A stretch of 8,419 nt of DNA from Clostridia bacterium (GTDB taxonomy: Bacteria > Bacillota > Clostridia > Oscillospirales > Acutalibacteraceae): the NCBI GenBank assembly GCA_900752115.1, contig CAADUC010000008.1, positions 1 through 8,419 of the forward strand. Direction: 5' to 3'. The notes beneath the pieces were generated by a model, which saw nothing but the letters and a program-made list of their open reading frames with translations, had not been told where the DNA came from and searched no databases. Shown in pieces: positions 1-5,676 of this stretch (positions are counted from its first letter, which is position 1; every line of letters starts with the position of its first letter). The translations under genes and the position numbers were made by a program.

Positions 1-2
1 AA

Positions 3-50
3 GTTTATTCTACAACAAAAGGAGTTTTTCTTTCTACATCATCGGCATAA
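3..50 (+). CDS. Possible 3' end of an unidentified + strand gene
   Basis: The frame starting at base 3 is open from the left edge to a TAA at 48-50 and would encode a 15-residue tail ending STSSA. A rho-independent terminator at 62-90 on the same strand starts 12 bases later, which is the usual spacing for the end of a transcription unit. The fragment is too short to recognise, and the other two + frames are also open here, so the reading frame is uncertain. Only the presence of a terminated + strand unit to the left is reasonably supported. Confidence 0.3.
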   Translation, partial: VYSTTKGVFLSTSSA

Positions 51-61
51 GCCTTCTCTTG

Positions 62-90
62 AACCACGCGACTATCGCGTGGTTTTCTTT
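62..90 (+). terminator. Rho-independent terminator, + strand
   Basis: Perfect 10-bp stem (62-71 with 75-84; core CCACGCGA/TCGCGTGG) with a 3-nt CTA loop, running straight into a T-rich tail (TTTTCTTTAT). It terminates transcription arriving from the left edge of the window. Confidence 0.8.
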
Positions 91-94
91 ATAC

Positions 95-125
95 AAAAAA
101 GCAAAAAACGACGTGCGTTTTTTGC
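95..125 (-). terminator. Probable terminator, - strand, facing the cyclophilin gene
   Basis: Perfect 10-bp inverted repeat GCAAAAAACG (101-110) / CGTTTTTTGC (116-125) around a 5-nt loop. Read on the - strand the stem is followed at once by six T (95-100) and then GTAT, a classical U-tract. It lies about 205 bases past the stop of the cyclophilin gene and is the only good - strand terminator in that 3' region. The stem is A/T rich, so its strength is uncertain. I see no credible gene between 126 and 330. Confidence 0.55.
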
Positions 126-330
126 AAAACGACACGCCGTTCTTCCAGTTTCAGCAGGATCATCCGTTTGTTTATGCTTTGCTTCTCCCCATTCGGACAA
201 GAGCAGTAAAAAGCCCTATGCATCGATAAGAAACACTGTCTCTTTGGTTCTTTCAGCCTGCGGTGTCCCCGCCCGGAACAACACCGGCTCAGAGAGAAAT
301 TACCCATCTCACAAAATGCGGACGCCTTTC

Positions 331-1122
331 TTATCCCTCGTACGTCTGGATTTCAGCCTTCTCGATCACAACGTCCTCAACGGGTTTATCATTGTCGTCG
401 GTCTGCACTGCCGCAATGGCATCCACAACGTCCATCCCCTCGAACACCTGACCAAACACGGTGTGGCCGCGCCCGGGAATGGAATAGGCTCCGTCAAGGC
501 TCGGATTGCCGCCGTTCTCCTCGTAGAGCTTTTTAACCTCATCCGATACCAGACTCATGTCCGGCATGCTGCCGTACTGAGACACCAAAGCATCCCCATA
601 CTGCTCATAAAGCTGCTTGTACGTCTCATAATTCTGCTCATAATACTCCCAGCCGGAAAAATCGGAAGCATCGCCCTGATTAATAAAGAACTGGCTGCCG
701 TTGGTATCCGGGCCGCTGTTCGCCATCGCCAGAGAGCCGCGGATGTTGAGCAGATCCTTGTTGAACTCGTCCTCAAAAGGCTCTCCCCAGATGCTTTCCC
801 CTCCCGTGCCGTTTCCGAGCGGATCGCCGCCTTGAATCATGAAGCCGTCAATGACACGATGAAAGGTCAGGCCATCATAATACCCTTCCTCAATATGGGT
901 CTTGAAATTTTCAACCGCTTTCGGAGCCGCGTCCGGAAAAAGACGAATCTTAATGGTTCCGTAATTGGTTGTGAGAACGGCAATCTCCTCCCCTGCCTCG
1001 GGCGGATTGAGCTGATAGCCGACGTTGCCGGACTCGCTCTTCTGGCAGCCGGAAAGTACCGTCATGCCAACTGCCAGAACGCCGGCCAGCAAAACGGAAA
1101 CAAATTTCTTCCAATATTTCAT
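331..1122 (-). CDS. Cyclophilin-type peptidyl-prolyl isomerase lipoprotein
   Basis: A 263-residue exported cis-trans prolyl isomerase, expected to help fold secreted proteins on the outer face of the membrane. Seen: basic N-terminus, hydrophobic segment (about 7-22) and lipobox LSGC with the lipid-accepting Cys at 26. The cyclophilin domain runs from about 47 to the end, with FHRV (catalytic Arg89), GFMIQGGDP (94-101; Phe94, Met95 and Gln97 line the active site), RGSLAMAN (128-135), GSQFFI (142-147) and a later GHTVFGQV with His220. Between the FFI strand and the GHTVFG motif lies a roughly 65-residue Tyr- and acid-rich insertion, absent from minimal cyclophilins but, as I recall, usual in clostridial lipoprotein versions. 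The start is the ATG just before the signal peptide; its Shine-Dalgarno (GGAAGGA, about 10 nt upstream) is modest. It is transcribed alone from the promoter at 1184-1212, divergently from the S1-domain gene. The family is certain; the client proteins are unknown. Confidence 0.93.
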   Translation of the reverse strand: MKYWKKFVSVLLAGVLAVGMTVLSGCQKSESGNVGYQLNPPEAGEEIAVLTTNYGTIKIRLFPDAAPKAVENFKTHIEEGYYDGLTFHRVIDGFMIQGGDPLGNGTGGESIWGEPFEDEFNKDLLNIRGSLAMANSGPDTNGSQFFINQGDASDFSGWEYYEQNYETYKQLYEQYGDALVSQYGSMPDMSLVSDEVKKLYEENGGNPSLDGAYSIPGRGHTVFGQVFEGMDVVDAIAAVQTDDNDKPVEDVVIEKAEIQTYEG

Positions 1123-1183
1123 CCCTTACGCATCCTTCCACATATTTTTTCGCAAAGCCGCCACCGGCCTGCAGGACCTCTCT

Positions 1184-1212
1184 ATTGTAGTACACATCCG
1201 GTCCGGATGCAA
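1184..1212 (-). promoter_or_regulatory. Sigma-A promoter of the cyclophilin gene
   Basis: On the - strand: -35 TTGCAT (1207-1212), a spacer of exactly 17 nt, and -10 TACAAT (1184-1189). This predicts a start near 1177 and a leader of about 55 nt before the ATG at 1122. The spacer holds a 7+1+7 palindrome described separately. Confidence 0.75.
1195..1209. promoter_or_regulatory. Palindromic operator candidate in the cyclophilin promoter
   Basis: Perfect inverted repeat CATCCGG-T-CCGGATG lying wholly between the -35 and -10 boxes and overlapping the inner edge of the -35. The position suits a repressor, or an activator that twists the spacer. No regulator gene adjoins it and I do not recognise the site. 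Confidence 0.4.
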
Positions 1213-1292
1213 GCAAAACACGGGAGGATTTTCGTCATGCCCCTCTTTTCCTGCGCATATAGATAAACGGAAGAAAAAAGGAGGGCTGTCAA

Positions 1293-2252
1293 ATGAATAC
1301 CTATTATCCGGAGGGCTGGAAGATCGATACGCCGGAAAATCGTGCGGCACTGCAGAGCTCCTCCGCTTTGCAGGCAGCCTGGAGCGAGGGCCGCATTCTG
1401 GAGGCGCGCGCCCTGCTGTGCGACAGTGCACACAATCTTGTCGTGGATCTCGGCTGCATGAAAGGACTGATTCCACGTGAAGAGGGCGCTATTGGGATCC
1501 GTGAGGGAACCGCGCGTGATATCGCGATAATTTCCCGTGTAAACCGCCCTGTATGCTTTTTGATTCAGGGCTTTTTCAAGGATGAAGCAGGCGCGACAAC
1601 CGCACTGCTTTCGCGCCGTGCCGCGCAGGAGGAATGCCGCCGAATGAGGCTGAGCCGTCTGACGCCCGGCGACGTCATCCCGGCGCGCGTCACGCATCTG
1701 GAGTCCTTCGGCGCCTTTGCGGATGTCGGCTGCGGCGTGGTAGCCCTTCTGCCGATTGATGCAATTTCCGTTTCACGGATTGATCATCCCCGCGAGAGAT
1801 TAGCGCCCGGCATGGATATCCGAACCGTTGTGCGCGCCATTGAAGGAACGCGCATTACGCTCACACACAAAGAATTGCTGGGAACCTGGGCGGAAAACGC
1901 CGCCCAATTTCATGCCGGTGAAACCGTAGCGGGCATCATCCGAAGCGTAGAGCCATACGGTGTGTTTGTCGAGCTAAGCCCGAATCTGGCCGGACTGGCG
2001 GAAAGTCATGAGGGCGCGGCGGCCGGTCTGCAGGCCAGCGTATACATCAAAAGCATCCTTCCCGCCAGAATGAAGGTAAAGCTGATTCTCATTGATACTT
2101 TCCGCTACCCATCTCAACCGTCCACACCCCGATATTTTTTCCGCGGGGATCACATGGATCGCTTTGTTTACTCGCCGCCCGAATGCGGAAAGCTGATTGT
2201 CACAGACTTCACTCTGCCGCAATCCGCTCGGACCGTCTCCCTCAAGGCCTGA
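1293..2252 (+). CDS. S1 RNA-binding domain protein (ribosomal protein S1-like)
   Basis: A 319-residue cytoplasmic protein with three S1-type OB folds, expected to bind RNA or ribosomes. Seen: a divergent first domain (about 33-108, with VVDLGCMKGLIP at 50-61), a clear second (about 124-198: LTPGDVIPARV, then SFGAFADVG, then GTRITLTHKELLGTW) and a third (about 206-268: FHAGETVAGIIRSV, YGVFVELSPNLAGL, MKVKLILID), then a roughly 50-residue tail of unknown role. The repeated G-x-FV/FA-x-(V/L) core and closing basic strand are diagnostic of S1. It is shorter than full ribosomal S1 and resembles the S1-like proteins common in Clostridia, so I do not assign rpsA. The start is fixed by AGGAGG 8 nt before the ATG. 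Monocistronic, ending before the hairpin at 2283-2318. No convincing promoter was found between it and the divergent cyclophilin gene. Confidence 0.85.
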   Translation: MNTYYPEGWKIDTPENRAALQSSSALQAAWSEGRILEARALLCDSAHNLVVDLGCMKGLIPREEGAIGIREGTARDIAIISRVNRPVCFLIQGFFKDEAGATTALLSRRAAQEECRRMRLSRLTPGDVIPARVTHLESFGAFADVGCGVVALLPIDAISVSRIDHPRERLAPGMDIRTVVRAIEGTRITLTHKELLGTWAENAAQFHAGETVAGIIRSVEPYGVFVELSPNLAGLAESHEGAAAGLQASVYIKSILPARMKVKLILIDTFRYPSQPSTPRYFFRGDHMDRFVYSPPECGKLIVTDFTLPQSARTVSLKA

Positions 2253-2282
2253 GAAAACCCTTCCGCGCGACTGTTTCCCTTC

Positions 2283-2318
2283 GGCCGTTTTCCCGTTGTC
2301 CAATACGGGAAAACGGCC
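2283..2318 (+). terminator. Strong hairpin after the S1-domain gene
   Basis: Perfect 13-bp inverted repeat (2283-2295 with 2306-2318; arm GGCCGTTTTCCCG) around a 10-nt loop, 30 bases past the stop codon. The expected U-tract is poor: only TT follows before CCGC. The right arm runs directly into DNA encoding the mgtA relic, so the natural T tail may have been lost at the junction. Confidence 0.55.
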
Positions 2319-2913
2319 TTCCGCATTACCGCCTCCTCCAATCTCGGAAACATCTGCGCTATTGTTGCGGCAGGCGTCCTCCTTCCCTTCCTGCCGATGA
2401 CCTCCATTCAGCTCCTGCTTCTCAACCTTCTCTATGATATTCTCTGTCTGATCCTTCCGTGGGACAATGTTGATGAGGAGCAGCTTCGGCGGCCGCTGGA
2501 ATGGTCAGGGCGAACGCTCAGCCGCTTTATGCGGGTATTCGGGCCGGTAAGTTCTCTGTTTGATCTGCTGACTTTTGCCATCCTTTTCTTTATTCTGTGC
2601 CCTGCTCTTTGCGGCGGAAGCTTTTTCACCCTGGGGGACGAACAAAAACGTTTTTCATTTCTCTCTTCCAAACAGGATGGTTTCTCGAATCCATGTGGAC
2701 GCAGGTTCTCATTCTGTAGCTGCTTCGCACCAGACGCCTTGCGTTCTTTCGCACTCCCGCCGCGCGCCCCGTCCTTGCGGTGACCGTGCTCGGCATTTTG
2801 GCGTTCACGCTTCTCCCCCTTCTTCCGGCGGGCCAGCTGCTGGGATTGACCGTAATGCCTCCCATATATTATTTGTTCCTCGTCGGAATCGTCATCCTGT
2901 ATTTATTGCTCCC
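2310..2913 (+). pseudogene. mgtA: 3' relic of an MgtA/MgtB-type Mg2+-importing P-type ATPase
   Basis: This stretch encodes only the C-terminal membrane part of a P-IIIB magnesium transporter. In the frame of the ATG at 2397 one reads RITASSNLGN, LPFLPM, LLLLNLLYD, LPWDNVDEEQL and FGPVSSLFDLLTF, all characteristic of MgtA. After about 2640 the homology jumps frame: KTFFISLFQTGWFLESMWTQ, then an in-frame TAG (2717-2719) where the family has a conserved His, then LLRTRR, LPLLPAGQLLGL and MPPIYYLFLVGIVILYLLL. The frameshift lies near homopolymers GGGGG (about 2634-2638) and AAAAA (about 2643-2647). Roughly the first three quarters of the protein, including the phosphorylation and ATP-binding domains, are missing. 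The relic begins inside the hairpin at 2283-2318 and stops where the sigma-factor fragment on the opposite strand stops. It cannot make a transporter. Family identity is from memory of the E. coli protein. Confidence 0.85.
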
Positions 2914-3067
2914 AGGCATTGAGAATGGTATCCTGCACGGCGTCCGCCACGTCCTCTTCCCGATGAAAAAAGCCGTGCGCCACGCGCAGAAGCGCGCCGC
3001 GATGCTCCTCTATCAAACGGATAAAGGCTTCCGGATCCCCCCGCTTTGCCCTTTCAATTTCAGACAT
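2903..3067 (-). pseudogene. Truncated ECF-type sigma factor, N-terminal region 2 only
   Basis: A 54-codon reading frame with an excellent start: AGGAGG 7 nt before the ATG at 3067. The product begins MSEIERAKRGDPEAFIRLIE and continues with REEDVADAVQDT and ILNAWEQ before a TAA. That is the start of sigma region 2 of an ECF sigma factor: core-binding helix, then the DAVQDTILxAW helix that approaches the -10 element. Full-length members have about 160-190 residues and go on to the -10-binding end of region 2 and to region 4. Codons after the TAA (IQDDDSDEEQ) show no sigma character, so this looks like truncation by rearrangement rather than a point nonsense mutation. The break falls where the mgtA relic on the other strand also ends. 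It may still be translated as a stub; function is doubtful. Confidence 0.75.
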
Positions 3068-3083
3068 CTTTCTTCCTCCTGCC

Positions 3084-3110
3084 TATACAGAATCACAGGG
3101 CCCTGGTTCC
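3084..3110 (-). promoter_or_regulatory. Possible ECF-type promoter before the sigma fragment
   Basis: On the - strand GGAAC (3106-3110), a 16-nt gap, then TGTATA (3084-3089), close to the start of the sigma fragment. GGAAC is a common ECF -35 element and many ECF genes autoregulate. The GGAAC is part of an inverted repeat GTTCCC (3106-3111) / GGGAAC (3120-3125). The -10 match is weak, so this is tentative. Confidence 0.25.
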
Positions 3111-3200
3111 CCGCTGGCCGGGAACAACTATTAGACAGCCAAAAACGCCCTGCGGTTGCACAGAGTTCCGTTTTTTTCTGTTTGCTCCCCTGCAATGGCA

Positions 3201-3236
3201 GAAAAAGGCCGCCCTCCCCTTGGGAAGGCGGCCTTT
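3201..3236 (-). terminator. Terminator of the mcsA-mcsB-TPR operon
   Basis: Perfect 10-bp stem AAAGGCCGCC (3204-3213) / GGCGGCCTTT (3227-3236), with a further inner TCCC/GGGA pairing. Read on the - strand it ends GGCGGCCTTTTTC, a stem leading into a T tract. It lies 12 bases past the stop of the TPR-like gene and closes the operon, so transcription does not normally enter the sigma fragment. Confidence 0.85.
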
Positions 3237-3247
3237 CGTTCGGCAGG

Positions 3248-3946
3248 TCAAAGGTGAAACGAATCCTCCTGCGAGGCGTCCGTTTTCTGCTCCAGCTTGC
3301 GGATGTTGGCGTTGAGAAGTTCGCGAAAGAGATCGTTGGTGGCAATGCGGCCGGCGGCGTCGCGATATTTGACGGGTGTGAACCAGGGGCTTTTGCGCTG
3401 CTCCCGCAGGAAGCGAAGTGCCTCCTCGCGTCCGGAGCGCTTTTCCACCGCCTCCGCTGCCTTCACATAATTCATCGCATTATGAGGCTCCAACCGGCAG
3501 GCAGCCATATAATGGGAATGCGCATCACGCACATTTCCGAGAATCAGCTCCGCCTGAGCCATATCCCGCAGCAGGTCGGCGCGGACAGCGGCGGATTTGT
3601 CAAACCGAAGCCCGTTCTGCTCCGTGAGACCGGAGGGCAGCGCGTCCCAACCCGGCCCCTGCAGATACCGTGCGGCAAACTTCACGGTCTGTCCGCGGTA
3701 TCCGCTGCCGAGCCACGCGCAAGCCTTGGCGGACAGGTAGAGAGCCTGTGGGCTGTCGGAGACGGCGCTCAGCTCCAGAATTTTTTGCAGAGCCTTGCTG
3801 CGGCTCCCCAGGGAGGAAAACATCTCGGCCGCCTCCCCTTCAAGCTCCATGCGGTGAGGGATCTCCGCTCCGAGAACGGAAAACAGGGCCGCGGCCAAAT
3901 CCAGGCTGCGATCGGGCCGCACCGGTTTCTGTGCCTGAAACGGCAT
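3248..3946 (-). CDS. TPR-like helical-repeat protein, third gene of the mcs operon
   Basis: A 232-residue soluble protein of unrecognised family. The sequence is strongly helical with alternating Ala/Leu and short turns. TPR-like segments are at about 66-99, 121-154 (ADLLRDMAQAELILGNVRDA, then AACRLEPHN) and 158-184 (YVKAAEAVEKRSGREEALRF); the LG-x-x-x-DA and A-x-x-LEP-x-N patterns are typical TPR signatures. No signal peptide, membrane segment or catalytic motif is visible. The ATG at 3946 is chosen because AGGAG sits 8 nt upstream, overlapping the last codons of the mcsB-like gene; only 4 bases separate the two genes. An in-frame ATG at 4009 lies inside mcsB and was rejected. The tight coupling suggests a partner or adaptor of McsA/McsB, since TPRs usually mediate protein contacts, but that is inference. 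ClpC, the usual companion, is absent here. Confidence 0.72.
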   Translation of the reverse strand: MPFQAQKPVRPDRSLDLAAALFSVLGAEIPHRMELEGEAAEMFSSLGSRSKALQKILELSAVSDSPQALYLSAKACAWLGSGYRGQTVKFAARYLQGPGWDALPSGLTEQNGLRFDKSAAVRADLLRDMAQAELILGNVRDAHSHYMAACRLEPHNAMNYVKAAEAVEKRSGREEALRFLREQRKSPWFTPVKYRDAAGRIATNDLFRELLNANIRKLEQKTDASQEDSFHL

Positions 3947-3950
3947 GGTA

Positions 3951-4991
3951 TCACTCCTTCCCGTCGTTCCCCCAGGCGGCGCGCACCAGCCGTGCACGGG
4001 CTGCGTCACGCTCCGAAGCCGTCATGGAACGGCCGGCACGCAGCATCAGCGTTGCGGGCTGCGCCCCCGCCATCAGGGAGGCCATGGAATCCATTGCAGG
4101 ACCGCGGCGGATCAGCTGCTCCGCCACGCCCAAACGAACATTGGTAAAGCACTCCATAAACTCTGAGAGCGAAAGAAGCCTCGCGTTCTGCACCACGCCG
4201 AGAGAACGGAAAATTTTATCCTGTACCTCGATCGACTGACAGAGCGTTTTGCGGGCCGCCCGCTCCTGCATGACCACCTGGTAAGCCATGCTCTTGAGAT
4301 TAAATACCGCCTCCTGCTCCGAAATACCGAGCGTTACGCGATTGGAAAGACGGTACAGCTCCGCGGCGGACTCGGCTCCCGGACCCTCGCGCAGGCTCAG
4401 GCCAAGCTGGGAAAGCCCCGCAGCCACACGCGAAAGCGAACCGGCGCGGGCCAGCCCGGGCAAATGCATCGTCAGCTCAGCGTGCATCCCTGTGCCGAGA
4501 TTGGCAGGATCGGCAGTGAGATATCCAAATTCCCGATCAAAGGCGAAGTCAAACGCGTGGCCCAGCACGCTTTCCAGCGTATCGGCAGCAGCGCCCGCTC
4601 CGTCCAAATCAAGGCCTGGACGCATTGCGGTCAAGTACAGATGATCGTTTCCATTGACAACGACCGACAGGCTTTCGTCCGCGTTGCAGAGCAGCGCCCT
4701 TCCCTCGCGCTTGGCAATAAACTCGGGAGAAACAAGGCCGCGTTCCGCCAGAGAAACCGCCTCCGTTTTGGAGAGCTCCTCCAGCGAGGTACAGGATAGC
4801 GTTCCGGCAATGGAGAGGCGATCGTCCTGCACCGCGGTCAGTATCGTATGAAGCATAGCCTTGCGCTCCTGCGCCCGCATCCGCCAGACAAACGGATAGT
4901 TTGCCAGATTGCGGACAACATGCACACCGGTACTGACAATAACGTCGGAATCGTCTCCCGCATACTCAAACCATTTTTTCTGCTCAGTCAT
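3951..4991 (-). CDS. mcsB: McsB homologue (arginine kinase fold), predicted catalytically dead
   Basis: A 346-residue protein matching McsB over its whole length. McsB phosphorylates arginines, marking proteins for ClpCP. Shared landmarks: SDVIVS...VRN (15-28), GYLT (156-159), PANLGTG (162-168), MHLPGL (175-180), SNRVTLGISEQ (216-226), QERAAR (242-247) and SERDAAR (326-332). The active site is degenerate against the B. subtilis sequence as I remember it. The SSRIR arginines are Gly22 and His24; the paired glutamates of NEEDH are Gly114 and Asn115; the CPTN cysteine is Asp161; the Arg after GTG is His170; and the GIYGEGSEA loop (201-210) is two residues shorter without its glutamate. In contrast Arg328-Asp329, equivalent to the C-terminal pair that binds phosphoarginine, is kept. 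Start at 4991: GGAGG stands 9 nt upstream, and the ATG overlaps the mcsA stop by 8 bases; the longer form from 5060 was rejected. The frame is intact with family-like conservation, so it is probably a maintained pseudokinase. Family confident, inactivity likely. Confidence 0.88.
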   Translation of the reverse strand: MTEQKKWFEYAGDDSDVIVSTGVHVVRNLANYPFVWRMRAQERKAMLHTILTAVQDDRLSIAGTLSCTSLEELSKTEAVSLAERGLVSPEFIAKREGRALLCNADESLSVVVNGNDHLYLTAMRPGLDLDGAGAAADTLESVLGHAFDFAFDREFGYLTADPANLGTGMHAELTMHLPGLARAGSLSRVAAGLSQLGLSLREGPGAESAAELYRLSNRVTLGISEQEAVFNLKSMAYQVVMQERAARKTLCQSIEVQDKIFRSLGVVQNARLLSLSEFMECFTNVRLGVAEQLIRRGPAMDSMASLMAGAQPATLMLRAGRSMTASERDAARARLVRAAWGNDGKE

Positions 4992-5463
4992 CCTTGCTGC
5001 CCTCCAGTGCGCGAATTTCATCCCGGAGCACGGCCGCGTCCTCAAATTTCTCGGCGTCAATTGCCTCTTTGAGCTGACGCCGCTTCACCAGAAGCAGCCC
5101 CTTCTCCGCGGGCGCCGCGGGACTCGGCAAATTGCCGCCCGGCACCTTTCCTCTGTGACGCACGCTCCCGTGAATGCGCTGCACAACCGGCACCAGCCGA
5201 TCGTAAAAGGTATGGTAGCACTCCGGACAGCCGACACGTCCCGTGCGCACAATCTCCTTCCATGTGGCTCCGCACCGGCAGCGCTCCTGCGCCTCCGTTT
5301 CCAGTTCGAGAATTCCAAGCCCCCGGCCCAGCTCAGCAAACAGATTGCCGTAGCCAAGACGGCGTGCACACTCGGCGCACAGCGAAAACTCAGAGAGCTC
5401 GCCGTTTGTGATGGTTTTGACATGAGTAACAGCGGGATGTTTCCCGCAGGCCTGACACATCAT
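4984..5463 (-). CDS. mcsA: McsA-like zinc-finger/UVR-domain protein
   Basis: A 159-residue homologue of McsA, which in Bacillus binds and activates McsB and assists ClpC. Seen: first zinc site C3-x-x-C6 with C29-x-x-C32; second site C62-x-C64 with C79-x-x-C82 (motif RTGRVGCPEC, typical of McsA); then a linker and a C-terminal UVR helical hairpin (about 122-155: VKRRQLKEAIDAEKFEDAAV, then LRDEIRALE). The first half of the second site is C-x-C rather than the usual C-x-x-C. Start: two adjacent ATGs at 5463 and 5460, with AAGGAGGG 11 nt before the first. It is the first gene of the operon, translationally coupled to the mcsB-like gene by an 8-base overlap. In Bacillus ctsR precedes mcsA; here nothing precedes it on this strand and I found no CtsR heptad repeat, so regulation probably differs. 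Confidence 0.88.
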   Translation of the reverse strand: MMCQACGKHPAVTHVKTITNGELSEFSLCAECARRLGYGNLFAELGRGLGILELETEAQERCRCGATWKEIVRTGRVGCPECYHTFYDRLVPVVQRIHGSVRHRGKVPGGNLPSPAAPAEKGLLLVKRRQLKEAIDAEKFEDAAVLRDEIRALEGSKDD

Positions 5464-5524
5464 CGCAGATTATCCCTCCTTCAGTATTCCGCGCAAACCG
5501 CCGGAACGCTTTCTCTATTTGTAT

Positions 5525-5570
5525 GGAAACCTGCGCTCCGCCATTCTTCCCCGAGCGGGTTTCCTTTTTT
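5525..5570 (+). terminator. Orphan + strand terminator upstream of mcsA
   Basis: Stem GGAAACC (5525-5531) plus CGCTC (5534-5538) pairs with GAGCG (5553-5557) plus GGTTTCC (5558-5564), with a 2-nt bulge, followed by six T (5565-5570). It is shaped as a + strand terminator, yet no + gene lies upstream; mcsA and mcsB are on the opposite strand. It could end a transcript antisense to mcsA or shield the next + gene from read-through. Confidence 0.55.
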
Positions 5571-5612
5571 GTCCTGCTTCCCCGGATCCGGATTTCTTTT
5601 TAAAAAAATGAA

Positions 5613-5645
5613 GTCACACATTTTCCCTCTCCGAAATACTATATA
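5613..5645 (+). promoter_or_regulatory. Possible promoter of the Cys-rich mini-protein
   Basis: After an A/T tract (5596-5608, UP-element-like), GTCACA (5613-5618) is followed 18 nt later by TACTAT (5637-5642), overlapping TATATA (5640-5645). Boxes and spacing are only moderate matches to sigma-A. A sporulation sigma factor is possible, but I could not fit a consensus. Confidence 0.3.
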
Positions 5646-5676
5646 CCATACCAAACATTCAAGGAGGTCAACACTT

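Noticed and set aside
89..307. 72-codon - strand open frame beyond the cyclophilin gene
   Set aside because: No Shine-Dalgarno before the start, runs through the 101-125 terminator hairpin, and has unremarkable composition.
79..1266. Long + strand open frame of 395 codons over the cyclophilin gene
   Set aside because: It is antisense to a clear cyclophilin gene, has no ribosome binding site, and its product has no domain character; a shadow of GC-rich codon use.
2780..4147. 455-codon + strand open frame starting MTVLGILAF
   Set aside because: Only its first 45 or so codons are meaningful, being the tail of the mgtA relic; the rest is antisense to the sigma fragment, TPR-like gene and mcsB.
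5630..5660. Sporulation sigma-E/sigma-K promoter for the Cys-rich gene
   Set aside because: CATACC at 5647-5652 resembles a -10, but no matching -35 is found at the required spacing.
5663..5673. GGTCAAC near the mcsA/Cys-rich intergenic region as a CtsR heptad
   Set aside because: Only one partial heptad is present and it is part of the AAGGAGGT ribosome binding site; no tandem GGTCAAA repeat exists upstream of mcsA.
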